From Poriferisulfidus sp965221375 (GTDB lineage Bacteria > Pseudomonadota > Gammaproteobacteria > Poriferisulfidales > Poriferisulfidaceae), in NCBI GenBank assembly GCA_965221375.1, contig OZ244883.1:1240001-1304000 (forward strand): DNA of 64,000 nt. Reading direction: 5' to 3'. A program made the position numbers and the translations under genes. Shown piece after piece: positions 8,576 to 17,554 of this stretch (position 1 is the stretch's first letter; every line of letters begins with the position of its first letter). The notes below the pieces were generated by a model that saw nothing but the letters and a program-made list of their open reading frames with translations, did no database searches and was not told the origin of the DNA.

Positions 8576-10908
8576 CAGCTTTCCTCGGGTGGAGGCACAA
8601 AAATTTCGCGAGCTCCCGAAGACTGCACGGCACCTACGATTTGTGCCTCTTCCATTTGCTCGATCATGCGCGCGGCCCGGTTGTAACCAATCTTGAGGCG
8701 GCGCTGCAGGTAGGATACGGACGCCTTTCGCTCGCGCACCACAATCTCCACCGCCTGTTCGTACAACGGGTCCGCCTCCCCTTCTTCACTCCCATCCTCG
8801 GCTTGTCCCGGCAAAATAACGGGCATGTCTTCGCGAATGACGTCTTCCAGATATTTCGGCTCCCCGCCATGTTCTCGCAAGTGTTTGGTCACCAGGTTGA
8901 CTTCGTCGATAGAGATGAACGCGCCGTGTACTCGTTGTGGCAATGGATCTCCAGCATCCAAAAACAGCATGTCGCCATGACCCAGCAATTGTTCCGCACC
9001 TACCTGATCAAGAATGGTACGGGAGTCGATATGTGAAGCGACCCGGAAAGACATCCGTGCCGGAATATTGGATTTGATGAGACCGGTAATAACCTCGCGC
9101 GTCGGGCGCTGGGTTGCCAAAATCAGGTGAATGCCTGCTGCCCGCGCTTTTTGTGCCAATCGGATGATGTATTCCTCCACTTTCTTACCCACGACCATCA
9201 TCATATCGGCGAATTCATCAATAATCACCACGATGTAAGGAAGGCGTTCCAGTTCGGGCGCCTCGTCAGCTTCTCCCGAGCTGGTATACATCGGATCCTT
9301 CAACGGCTCGCCCTCTGCCTGGGCTTTTTTGATTTTGTTGTTGTAGCCATCGAGATTACGGACCCCCAGTTTCGCCATCAGTGTGTAACGACGCTCCATT
9401 TCTCCGACACACCACAGCAGCGCATGCGCCGCCTGTTTCATGTCGGTCACCACCGGAGTCAGCAGATAAGGAATCCCTTCGTAAATACCCAATTCCAGCA
9501 TTTTGGGATCAATCAGAATCAGGCGCAAATCAATCGGCAACGCCTTGTATAGCAAACTCATAATCATGGTATTGACCGCCACCGATTTGCCCGAACCGGT
9601 GGTGCCCGCAACCAGCAAGTGCGGCATTTTTGCCAGATCACATACGACCGGCTGTCCGCTGACGCTTTTGCCCAGCGCCAAAGTCAACAATGAGGAAGAG
9701 TTATTGAATGCGGCCGACCGAATGATTTCACTGGCCAATACCATCTCACGGTCTTCGTTCGGCACTTCCAGACCAATGACCGATTTCCCTTCGACCACTT
9801 CTTCCACGCGGATGCTCACCACGGACAATGCCCGCGCCAGATCCTTGGCGTAACTGCTGATTTTGCTGCCGCGCACGCCGGGGGCCGGTTCCAAATCAAA
9901 ACGAGTGACGATTGGTCCCGGGGTCACGGCTACCACCGAAACCTCTATTTTGAATTCCTCCAATTTCATTTCAATCTGTTGCGACATGTTGTTCAGAGTC
10001 TCTTCGGAATAACCAAAACTTCCTTCCAAGGGCGTGTCCAGCAGGTCCAGAGGCGGCAATTCACTGGACTTGTCGCTTGGGAACAACGTAATTTGTTTTT
10101 CGCGAACCACACGTTTGATATCCGGCTCAACCTTGACTTTGGGTTCAATGCGCGTCAATTCCTTACGATCTTTCTTGCGCTGTCGAGCGCGGGCCCGGCG
10201 CTGTTCCTTTTGCTGTCGGTCATGACGAGTCTGCCAGTACTCTATTGCCCAACGTATCCCGCCAATCGTGCCACTGCCCAGAGTCCAGAAGAATCGACCC
10301 AACACATCCGAAGCCTTCAGCCATGAAAACCCGGTCCAAATGGTCAGCCCCGCCGACAGTAACGCCAACAGCAACACCGTCGCCCCAACTTCACTGAATG
10401 CATAAATAAAACCACTCGCGACTTCGCGTCCCAGCATCCCGCCGCTCCCAACCGGCAATTCAGGCGCCAACACATAAATGCTGAACAAAGAACATGCTGA
10501 AGCCAGCGTCACTAGGAAACCTGCCCAATAGCTGGCGGTTGTTTTCCAATTTGATGTCTGGGTTGTGCCCGGAGCCGGTGCTGAACTGCGATAAATGCGC
10601 CAACCGTTGTACGCCAGCATCATCGGCACCAGGTACGCGATGTGTCCGAAAAGCGAGAACAGCAATCCCGCCAAAGCGGCCCCCACTTGCCCTGCAGCAT
10701 TGCGGATTGCTCCCTGGCCCGTATCCAACCAATCCGGATCATCCGGATGAAAACTGACCAAAGCGACCATCATATAAACGGACAATGCCGCAAAAATCAA
10801 CAACGCGCCTTCCCGAAACATGGGAGACATGCGGGGTGGTGGAGATTTGGAACGGATACGTTTGGACGCAGGCTTTTTCACAAGACCAAGAAACGCGAGA
10901 ACGCTCAA
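8575..10908 (-). CDS. ftsK: DNA translocase FtsK
   Basis: FtsK pumps the terminus region through the division septum and activates XerCD at dif. The 777-residue protein has an N-terminal membrane domain with about four helices (residues 30-200). A short basic linker (230-260) follows, much shorter than in E. coli. The motor domain has Walker A GTTGSGKS (435-442) and Walker B VVIIDEFADMM (about 560-570). The C-terminal winged-helix gamma domain contains VSYLQRRLKIGYNRAARMIEQME and reads KOPS sites. The C-terminus ends EIFVPPPEES. It heads the ftsK-lolA-rarA transcript and is divergent from trxB. Confidence 0.97.
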   Translation of the reverse strand: MSVLAFLGLVKKPASKRIRSKSPPPRMSPMFREGALLIFAALSVYMMVALVSFHPDDPDWLDTGQGAIRNAAGQVGAALAGLLFSLFGHIAYLVPMMLAYNGWRIYRSSAPAPGTTQTSNWKTTASYWAGFLVTLASACSLFSIYVLAPELPVGSGGMLGREVASGFIYAFSEVGATVLLLALLSAGLTIWTGFSWLKASDVLGRFFWTLGSGTIGGIRWAIEYWQTRHDRQQKEQRRARARQRKKDRKELTRIEPKVKVEPDIKRVVREKQITLFPSDKSSELPPLDLLDTPLEGSFGYSEETLNNMSQQIEMKLEEFKIEVSVVAVTPGPIVTRFDLEPAPGVRGSKISSYAKDLARALSVVSIRVEEVVEGKSVIGLEVPNEDREMVLASEIIRSAAFNNSSSLLTLALGKSVSGQPVVCDLAKMPHLLVAGTTGSGKSVAVNTMIMSLLYKALPIDLRLILIDPKMLELGIYEGIPYLLTPVVTDMKQAAHALLWCVGEMERRYTLMAKLGVRNLDGYNNKIKKAQAEGEPLKDPMYTSSGEADEAPELERLPYIVVIIDEFADMMMVVGKKVEEYIIRLAQKARAAGIHLILATQRPTREVITGLIKSNIPARMSFRVASHIDSRTILDQVGAEQLLGHGDMLFLDAGDPLPQRVHGAFISIDEVNLVTKHLREHGGEPKYLEDVIREDMPVILPGQAEDGSEEGEADPLYEQAVEIVVRERKASVSYLQRRLKIGYNRAARMIEQMEEAQIVGAVQSSGAREIFVPPPEES

Positions 10909-11030
10909 GGCATTATAAAACAGCCCTCACCACGGCTCGATACTCAAGCATATGTGCGCGGAGCCCATTTCGTCTGTACAGTGATCAATATTGAGAAAAG
11001 CAAGAATTTAATTGGGCTATTTCAACCTAA

Positions 11031-11036
11031 TATAAT
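11031..11036 (+). promoter_or_regulatory. Candidate -10 box for trxB
   Basis: A perfect TATAAT lies about 65 bp upstream of the trxB ATG in the 192-bp AT-rich region between the divergent ftsK and trxB genes. The best -35 at 17-bp spacing (TTAATT) is weak, so an activator or an alternative spacing may be involved. I saw nothing else definite in this intergenic region. Confidence 0.3.
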
Positions 11037-11100
11037 GACGCCAACATTTTGACCCTCTTGAGTTTTTATCAAGCCGTTTTAGTCTCTTTCGGAATTACGT

Positions 11101-12060
11101 ATGACTGCATCACCCCGCCATCATCAATTAATTATTTTGGGTTCCGGCCCGGCAGGTTATACGGCCGCCATTTATGCGGCCCGCGCGAACCTGGACCTGC
11201 TGCTCGTCACCGGAATGGAGCAAGGGGGACAGTTGATGCTGACCACCGATGTAGACAATTGGCCGGGCGATGTCGAAGGCCTGCAGGGCCCCGATCTGAT
11301 GGCCCGAATGCACCAGCATGTCGAACGCTATCAGGTGCCCATCGAATTCGATCATATTCAACGTGCGGACCTGTCATCCCGACCGTTCCAGTTGGAAGGT
11401 GACAGCGGCACTTACAGTTGTGATGCGCTCATTATTGCGACCGGCGCGACCGCCCGGTATCTGGGTCTGCCGTCGGAAGAGGCCTACAAAGGAAAAGGCG
11501 TCTCCGCTTGCGCAACCTGTGATGGCTTTTTCTTCAAGGATCAACCCGTCGCAGTGATCGGCGGCGGCAATACTGCGGTCGAAGAAGCCATTTATCTAAG
11601 CAAACTTGCTTCTTCGGTCACTGTTGTGCATCGCCGCGATGCCTTGCGGGCAGAGAAAATCCTGCAGAACCATCTGCTGGAACTTGCGGACGACGGACCG
11701 GTTCAGATTGTCTGGAACCATGTGTTGGACGAAGTGTTAGGAGACGACCAGGCCGTCTCCGGAGTCAGGCTGCGAGACGTGCAGACAGATGCAACACAGG
11801 AACTAGACGTACAGGGCGTTTTTATTGCTATCGGCCACGATCCGAATACGCGGCTGTTCCAAGACCAGTTGGAAATGTTTCCGGATGGTTATTTGAAAGT
11901 CCACAGCGGCATGGACGGCAATGCTACCGAAACCAGTTGCCCGGGAGTCTTTGCGGCGGGTGATGTGATGGACCGCGTCTATCGGCAGGCGGTCACGTCC
12001 GCCGGCACCGGCTGTATGGCGGCTTTGGATGCGGAAAAATATTTGGCCCAGCTCAGTTAG
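11101..12060 (+). CDS. trxB: Thioredoxin-disulfide reductase
   Basis: TrxB uses NADPH and FAD to reduce thioredoxin. The 319-residue product has the FAD-binding motif GSGPAGYTAAIYAARA near residues 14-29 and the redox-active CATC (C137, C140) followed by DG. The NADPH-binding GGGNTAVEEA lies near 155, and the second FAD motif GVFAAGDVMDRVYRQAVTSAGTG sits near the C-terminus. The length is typical. Besides general redox balance it would support ribonucleotide reductase NrdAB, encoded later in the window. The last eight bases overlap the convergent DUF4340 gene. Confidence 0.97.
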   Translation: MTASPRHHQLIILGSGPAGYTAAIYAARANLDLLLVTGMEQGGQLMLTTDVDNWPGDVEGLQGPDLMARMHQHVERYQVPIEFDHIQRADLSSRPFQLEGDSGTYSCDALIIATGATARYLGLPSEEAYKGKGVSACATCDGFFFKDQPVAVIGGGNTAVEEAIYLSKLASSVTVVHRRDALRAEKILQNHLLELADDGPVQIVWNHVLDEVLGDDQAVSGVRLRDVQTDATQELDVQGVFIAIGHDPNTRLFQDQLEMFPDGYLKVHSGMDGNATETSCPGVFAAGDVMDRVYRQAVTSAGTGCMAALDAEKYLAQLS

Positions 12061-13087
12061 CCGCAGGCTCCGCCATCTCCTCTTCAAGAATATCTGACCA
12101 GCGTAGCGCCATACTGTCGTAGGCAAACGAAGGAATTCGGAACGCCCACGGCTGCAGGCGACGTGCCAACTGCTCGGCCTCAGCCCGGTGGGTCGAATCA
12201 ATCGAATCTTTCAGGCGCACGGAGAAACGAGCATAGCGTTCGTGCTCCAACTGGAACATCTGCGCTTCCAGAATATAGCCGTCATAAAGGTCATAGGCAA
12301 TCTGTGGCGTCTGCGCCAGATACGCCTGCGCCTGGGCTATCGGCATAACATCCTCCAAAGACAAACTGGTAATGGCGGACGCCACGCGATTCAATACGAA
12401 TTCGCCTGTTAATGTTCTCCCTGCCGGCACATTGAGAACTTCGAAGCGTGCCGCGTCTGAAGCGCTTACTTTCCCTTCAATCACCTCTCCGTCCGGATGG
12501 GAAATTCGCATGTGATGCACCTGCTCCATATCGATGTCCAGCAAATCCGTCTCCAACCAGCGCCGAGCCTCCGAAGGAATATTGAACGTGCGATCCACCA
12601 GCCAGGCTTGTGTATCGTTTCCGCTGCGTACAAAAGTGGCCGTGCGTCCGCTGGGTTGCGTTCCCAGACGAACGGTGCGCGAACCTTGGGCGAAGTGCAA
12701 CGTAATCTGCTGGCCTCGTGCTTCCGTACGATCAATGCGGCCGAGTCCAAGTTGTGCGTGTTGCGTCGGGTCATCCGTTTTGCGTTCCAATAACTTGGCT
12801 CCCGACAGGTCCAACAGCAAACTGCGGATTGAACCCACTTTCGCCGGGTAATACTCCCTCTGCGCCACTCCCCAGCCTTCCGGGCGTCGAACCAGCGACA
12901 CCTGCATGACTTTCCCGGGACCTTCGATATCGATTCCGGTCACTGCATTGATATCGAAAGTTTCCATCCAGGGCGTGCCGACATACTCATGCCCCCGATC
13001 GGCCTGACGAATGCTGTATGCGCCAATAGCGAGTGCCAGCATGACACTTGCCAAAACCGCCAGAATACCCAACTCGCGCGTACTCAC
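12053..13087 (-). CDS. DUF4340 domain protein, last gene of a Gld-type ABC cluster
   Basis: This 344-residue membrane-anchored protein has one N-terminal helix (about residues 7-25) followed by a soluble periplasmic region of repeated beta-rich segments, as in DUF4340 proteins. The function is unknown, but the family is regularly encoded after GldG-like proteins, and the context here is the same. I chose the GTG at 13087. It overlaps the gldG-like stop as GTGA and has AGAGGG seven bases upstream. A GTG at 13129 would add 14 residues and lacks a good ribosome site. The gene lies at the 3' end of a six-gene minus-strand run that starts at 18492. Confidence 0.82.
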   Translation of the reverse strand: MSTRELGILAVLASVMLALAIGAYSIRQADRGHEYVGTPWMETFDINAVTGIDIEGPGKVMQVSLVRRPEGWGVAQREYYPAKVGSIRSLLLDLSGAKLLERKTDDPTQHAQLGLGRIDRTEARGQQITLHFAQGSRTVRLGTQPSGRTATFVRSGNDTQAWLVDRTFNIPSEARRWLETDLLDIDMEQVHHMRISHPDGEVIEGKVSASDAARFEVLNVPAGRTLTGEFVLNRVASAITSLSLEDVMPIAQAQAYLAQTPQIAYDLYDGYILEAQMFQLEHERYARFSVRLKDSIDSTHRAEAEQLARRLQPWAFRIPSFAYDSMALRWSDILEEEMAEPAAN

Positions 13088-14964
13088 GTGGGAACCCTCT
13101 GCGCCCGGCGGCGCCGTTGAAACAGCCACAAACCAATTGCCCCCAACGTCACCAGCAGCGGCACCATCCAGATGTTGATTAAACGCAAAATGAAGCCCAG
13201 TTGCTCGATATCACGATCCAATTCATGCCGCACCGATCTCAGTTCGCGCCGAACACGAGTACGTTCCTGCTGATAGGAATCGATTTCCGACTGCTGCGCG
13301 TCCGTCAGCAAATGTTGCTCGCCCTCCTGCTTGTGCTGTTGCAGCTGGTTGATTTTTCCCTCCGCTTCCTGCAGACGCGCTTTCAGTTCTTCCTCTTTGG
13401 TCCGCAAACGGTCTTCCGCCTGCCGACGCAATTCTTCTACCACATGAAAAGGCCGTGAGAAGTGCTCGCGTCCGCGCAACCCAATCAGGTCCCCACTGCC
13501 TGTCAGACTTTCCAGCGCATTGGATACGAAATCGCCATTACTGGCCCAGGGCTGCACAATGCGCTGTCCAAAAAAGTTTTGGACTCTTGCCCACAAAGTG
13601 TCTGACAGCATGTCACTGTCGGCAACGATCAAGGCATCAAGCGGCTCTTTCGCTTTGCTGAGGTGGCCTCCCTCTGGAGGCTCCGCTCCTTCCGGGGGGC
13701 CATCCGGGAACATGCTGGCAGGTTGTATCCGAACCCAGGCAGCCAAATTCAAAGCCTCCCCGCCCGGCTCAAAAAAGTCCAACAAGGTAGACGGATCCGG
13801 CAAATATCGATAGTGCTGTTTTGCCAAAGCTTGGGAATCGGTGGTTGTCTGCAGCAACGGCACGAACTCCCCTTCAAATTTTTCGGTCGTCTCAATATGA
13901 CCGGGAAATCCGAAAATGACTCGATTCAATTGCGCAGTGATCAGATTCTCCTGATTGATTGCATCTTCACTGACATTAAGAAAAGACACATGGCGTACTG
14001 CTCGCAGTTGATTGGGACTCTGCACCGACACCGCCTGGCGGCGATCCGCGGCAATATGATCCATATCAATGCGAAGCCCCCATGCATCCAAAAGCAATTT
14101 GATGTCCGAAGCTTGAATGCCTCCGGAGTCCGGGGGATTACTCGCCTGTTGGAACATCGGATCTTTGTCCGCGTAAGGGTCCGCGAATAGCATCAGGCGC
14201 CCGCCACGCATCAGGAACTGATCGATCGCGTACAACAGGCTTTCAGACAATGCCTTGGGGTGCGCCAAAATCAAAACGCGAATGTCCGAATCGATGGTTT
14301 TGGCCTCAAGATCAATTTGGCGTACTTCAAAAATCTGCTTAATCGTGTCCACCATGGCCCAGGGCGGTATGGGCTGTTGCCGCGCCACATCGAAACTGCC
14401 AAACATCTGCAGCCCGGTCACAATGCCCACCACCGGTTTGGTCGGATGCGTCAACCCGTAAATGAGCTGGCTGATATCGTACTCCAAAAACGTCTCACGG
14501 TCAGGCTGGAAAAACTCAATAATTTCAACACTATCTACCGCATTCGTGCCAACCAGCCCAAAATAAAGGTTGTTGCCATCCTGAACCGGAACGGCGCGCA
14601 GCCGAAACTCCGTCGCTCGGTCTTCTTCTTCGGAATACGGTTGCGGATCGATGACTTGTAAAGTCAATCGCCCTTCCGAGTAGTAAACGTATTCCTCCAA
14701 AAGCTCTCGTACACGTCTCGCATAATTGCGCAGATGAGCATTGCCGGCGCTGGCCTGATCCGAGAAGAACAGATACAGCGTGATGGGCTGATTAATATCC
14801 TCCAGTACTTTGCGCGTACCGTCGCTGATGGTGTAGAGCTTCTGCTCCGTCAAATCCAGGCGCAGGTTGTCCAGCATCAAATTGCTGAACATGATTGTGG
14901 AAACAAACAAGACCGCAAGCAGACCCAGGCCAATTGCTACCGGAGCACGTCGTTGAGCCATCAT
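13084..14964 (-). CDS. gldG: GldG-like ABC transporter auxiliary protein
   Basis: This 626-residue protein has an N-terminal helix (about residues 8-28) and a large extracytoplasmic region with the ABC-type uncharacterised transport domain (LDLTEQKLYTISDGTRKVLEDI, VYYSEGRLTLQVIDPQPYSEEEDRA). A charged coiled coil follows at about 515-590, then a C-terminal membrane helix and an RRRRAQR tail. In Flavobacterium, GldG works with GldA and GldF in gliding, but the wider family exists in non-gliding bacteria with unknown substrates. The start at 14964 overlaps the permease stop by one base (TGATG). An upstream in-frame start at 15012 lies inside the permease gene and is less likely. Confidence 0.85.
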   Translation of the reverse strand: MMAQRRAPVAIGLGLLAVLFVSTIMFSNLMLDNLRLDLTEQKLYTISDGTRKVLEDINQPITLYLFFSDQASAGNAHLRNYARRVRELLEEYVYYSEGRLTLQVIDPQPYSEEEDRATEFRLRAVPVQDGNNLYFGLVGTNAVDSVEIIEFFQPDRETFLEYDISQLIYGLTHPTKPVVGIVTGLQMFGSFDVARQQPIPPWAMVDTIKQIFEVRQIDLEAKTIDSDIRVLILAHPKALSESLLYAIDQFLMRGGRLMLFADPYADKDPMFQQASNPPDSGGIQASDIKLLLDAWGLRIDMDHIAADRRQAVSVQSPNQLRAVRHVSFLNVSEDAINQENLITAQLNRVIFGFPGHIETTEKFEGEFVPLLQTTTDSQALAKQHYRYLPDPSTLLDFFEPGGEALNLAAWVRIQPASMFPDGPPEGAEPPEGGHLSKAKEPLDALIVADSDMLSDTLWARVQNFFGQRIVQPWASNGDFVSNALESLTGSGDLIGLRGREHFSRPFHVVEELRRQAEDRLRTKEEELKARLQEAEGKINQLQQHKQEGEQHLLTDAQQSEIDSYQQERTRVRRELRSVRHELDRDIEQLGFILRLINIWMVPLLVTLGAIGLWLFQRRRRAQRVPT

Positions 14965-15698
14965 CAAGCCGCCTTGCGCGTACGCACGATGATGGTGTTG
15001 GCGTACAACCACACCGCGATCAGCACGACGAAATACACCAGATCGCGCAAATCAATCACGCCTTTGTTGATGGAAGAAAAATGCGTCATGAAACTCAGCG
15101 ATGCAATCACGTCGACGATGGGCTGAGGCAACCATAACCGGAAGAAATCCAATACCAGCGGGAAGCCGCTCAACAAAAACAGGAAGCAGACTACGACGCT
15201 GAGAATGAATGCGACCACCTGATTGCGGGTTGTCGCCGACAGGCAGGATCCAATCGCCATAAAGCCCCCCGCCATCAGAAAACTACCCACGTAAGCGGCC
15301 AAAATGGCGCCATTGTCGGGATCACCCAGATAGTTGACTGTCAGCCAAATGGGAAAGGTCAGCGCCAACGCAATCCCGGTGAAAATCCAGGCCGCTAAAA
15401 ATTTCCCCAGCACTGCCTCCGTCACCGTCACCGGTAGCGTCATCAGCAATTCGATACTGCCGGTTTTACGCTCTTCCGCCCACAGGCGCATGGCGATTGC
15501 CGGGACCAAAAATAGATACAACCACGGATGAAAAGAGAAAAACGAATCCAAGTCCGCCTGCTCCCGCGTATAAAAGTTGCCGAGATAGAAACTCAAGGCT
15601 CCCGACAACAGCAGGAAAATCATAATAAACACATAGGCGATCGGCGTTTGAAAATAACCGATCAGCTCTCGACGGAAGATGGCGCCTAAATTGCTCAT
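14964..15698 (-). CDS. GldF-like ABC transporter permease
   Basis: This 244-residue integral membrane protein has six predicted helices and belongs to the ABC-2 permease family (NosY/GldF-like). The opening LGAIFRRELIGYFQTPIAYVF is characteristic, as is the RLWAEERKTGSIELLMTLPVTVTEAVLGKFLAAW coupling region near residues 75-108. The start at ATG 15698 gives an ATGA overlap with the ATPase gene. An ATG at 15710 is possible but lies deeper in that gene. Together with the ATPase and the GldG-like and DUF4340 proteins it forms an exporter or mechanotransmission complex of unknown substrate. Confidence 0.9.
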   Translation of the reverse strand: MSNLGAIFRRELIGYFQTPIAYVFIMIFLLLSGALSFYLGNFYTREQADLDSFFSFHPWLYLFLVPAIAMRLWAEERKTGSIELLMTLPVTVTEAVLGKFLAAWIFTGIALALTFPIWLTVNYLGDPDNGAILAAYVGSFLMAGGFMAIGSCLSATTRNQVVAFILSVVVCFLFLLSGFPLVLDFFRLWLPQPIVDVIASLSFMTHFSSINKGVIDLRDLVYFVVLIAVWLYANTIIVRTRKAA

Positions 15699-16618
15699 TG
15701 CGGCTCGCAAGTCAAACTTTGAAATACGTCATCCAGCCGACCGGCCTGGATGAACAAAGGCACATTCTGCAGGCCGTGGCGCATCAGCACACGTCGCACG
15801 GAATCTTCGATGGTGCGTCCGGCACGGGGAATCAAAGTCACTCCCTGGGTGCGTTCCGGCTCGACCAACGCGACCTCCTCCAGATCGGCCAACGCGCGTC
15901 GCACCTCGTCCGACAATTCCTGCTGGATGGTAATTGCATTGCTGTACCGTGAGCGTGCCCGCAGGGCTTCGGGCGTTTCATCCACCAGCATTTTCCCCTG
16001 AGCAATAATCATGGCGCGAGTACAAATAGCCTCGACCTCTTCCAAAATATGGGTCGAAACAATAATGATTTTGTCGCGGGCCATTTCGTTGATAAATTGA
16101 CGCACTTGCTGTTTTTGGTTTGGGTCCAGCCCATCCGTCGGCTCATCCATAATCAGCACAGCAGGGTCATGCAGCATGGCCTGCGCCAGCCCTACACGAC
16201 GTCGATAACCTTTTGACAGCGTGTCCACCGGGCGGTACAGGACCGGTTCCAAATCCAGTTGACCGATAACCTGATCCAATCGTTCCCGACGTTTCTCAAG
16301 TTTGCGAATATCCGCGATAAAGTTCAGAAATTGCCACGGCGTCATTTCGCTGTAGGCGGGTGCGCCTTCCGGCAAATAACCCAGACAACGCTTGGCCTGG
16401 AGCGGCCGTTCTCCAACCGAATGTCCACACACCGAGATGTGCCCCGAGGTCGGCGGTAAAAAGCCGGTAATCATTTTCATGGTTGTGGACTTGCCGGCCC
16501 CGTTGGGCCCCAGAAAGCCGAGCACATCACCCGCTTCGACACGAAAATTCAGACCGTCGACTGCCCGCAGGTCGCCGTACATCTTGACGAGATTCTCCAC
16601 CACAACGGATGCAGTCAT
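15695..16618 (-). CDS. ABC transporter ATP-binding protein, GldA-like
   Basis: This 307-residue ATPase has Walker A GPNGAGKST near residue 37, the signature LSKGYRRRVGLAQAML near 135, Walker B AVLIMDEPTDGLDPNQ near 155 and the H-loop STHILEEVEAI near 189. The C-terminal roughly 80 residues form the extra domain usual in ABC-2 drug/NosF/GldA ATPases (DUF4162-like). It starts 45 bp after the MotB-like gene on the same strand, so the exporter genes and the stator-like pair may share a transcript. Confidence 0.93.
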   Translation of the reverse strand: MTASVVVENLVKMYGDLRAVDGLNFRVEAGDVLGFLGPNGAGKSTTMKMITGFLPPTSGHISVCGHSVGERPLQAKRCLGYLPEGAPAYSEMTPWQFLNFIADIRKLEKRRERLDQVIGQLDLEPVLYRPVDTLSKGYRRRVGLAQAMLHDPAVLIMDEPTDGLDPNQKQQVRQFINEMARDKIIIVSTHILEEVEAICTRAMIIAQGKMLVDETPEALRARSRYSNAITIQQELSDEVRRALADLEEVALVEPERTQGVTLIPRAGRTIEDSVRRVLMRHGLQNVPLFIQAGRLDDVFQSLTCEPQ

Positions 16619-16663
16619 AACTGGGGCTTCCTTGGTTGTCAGTTCGTGCGAAACCGCATCAAA

Positions 16664-17554
16664 TTATTGATAGTAGTAATCGTAGCGTTTGAGCAGACCC
16701 AGCGAGAACCGCCAGCCTTCGTCGTAACTCAAACCGCTGTTCTCCGGGATGATGACGCGCAGAAACAAATTGTTCCCGTGCTCTTCCTTGAGAGTGGTCA
16801 ATTGCGCATGCAAATCTTCTTCGCTCATGGGCTGGTAGGTTTGTGCGTCGGGAAATTTTAACGCAACGACCGACTGGCCGTCTTGTTTGCTGTAGCGCAC
16901 CAGCACGACGGTTTTGCCCAAAGCGCTGCGAGCCGGCTTGACCAGAGCCAAATACTTTTTCTCGACGTTCGCGTACTGGGTGCGAAGGTCTTCCAGCTCC
17001 GCCTGCGTTTGCCGCTGTTGCGCGTCGACAGCGATATACCTCTGCTCAAAACCTGTTTTCTCGCGGCGCATTTGCTCCAGCTGCTGCTGCACAGACAGCA
17101 AGTCCGCTTCTTGCTGTATCTGCTCTTCTTGTGCGGTCTCCAACTTGGCCTGCAAACGTCGGCGAACATTTTGGAGACTCAGTAACATCGCCTCCAGTTC
17201 ACTAACATGATCCCGCACCCCGACCAATTCCTGGCTGGTTTCGGATAATTCCTGCTCCTTGCGTATCAACTCCGAGGAGGCTTGAGCGATACGCCCGCGA
17301 GCATGACGCAATTCCTCCTGCAGCAGTTTCTGTTGCGCATCCAGACCTTCCGCTTCCTGGCGCGCTTCTTGCTCCAACATCATGACGGCGCGCACCTGAT
17401 TCACCAAATCCCAGTTATGCAGCACGACCGCCGTGCTGGCCAGTAAAAACACAATGACGACGACCATCATGACGTCGGTAAACGACGGCCAGAAGTTCTC
17501 CTCCCCCGTCATTGAGGAGCCGCTCGCCGAAAGTGGCGTATGCTGGTCCAGCAT
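16664..17554 (-). CDS. MotB-like single-pass membrane protein with coiled coil, no OmpA domain
   Basis: This 296-residue protein is not a known named family to me. The N-terminus has FWPSFTDVMM followed by a hydrophobic helix to about residue 47. This matches the plug/transmembrane region of MotB, ZorB and related stator subunits, with Asp27 at the position of the proton-carrying Asp. Residues about 55-215 form a long Gln/Glu-rich coiled coil. The last roughly 75 residues form a compact alpha/beta region ending RYDYYYQ. No OmpA peptidoglycan-binding motif is visible, unlike true MotB. It overlaps the MotA-like gene by one base (TAATG) and is followed by the ABC genes. I infer an ion-driven membrane complex, function unknown. 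Confidence 0.75.
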   Translation of the reverse strand: MLDQHTPLSASGSSMTGEENFWPSFTDVMMVVVIVFLLASTAVVLHNWDLVNQVRAVMMLEQEARQEAEGLDAQQKLLQEELRHARGRIAQASSELIRKEQELSETSQELVGVRDHVSELEAMLLSLQNVRRRLQAKLETAQEEQIQQEADLLSVQQQLEQMRREKTGFEQRYIAVDAQQRQTQAELEDLRTQYANVEKKYLALVKPARSALGKTVVLVRYSKQDGQSVVALKFPDAQTYQPMSEEDLHAQLTTLKEEHGNNLFLRVIIPENSGLSYDEGWRFSLGLLKRYDYYYQ

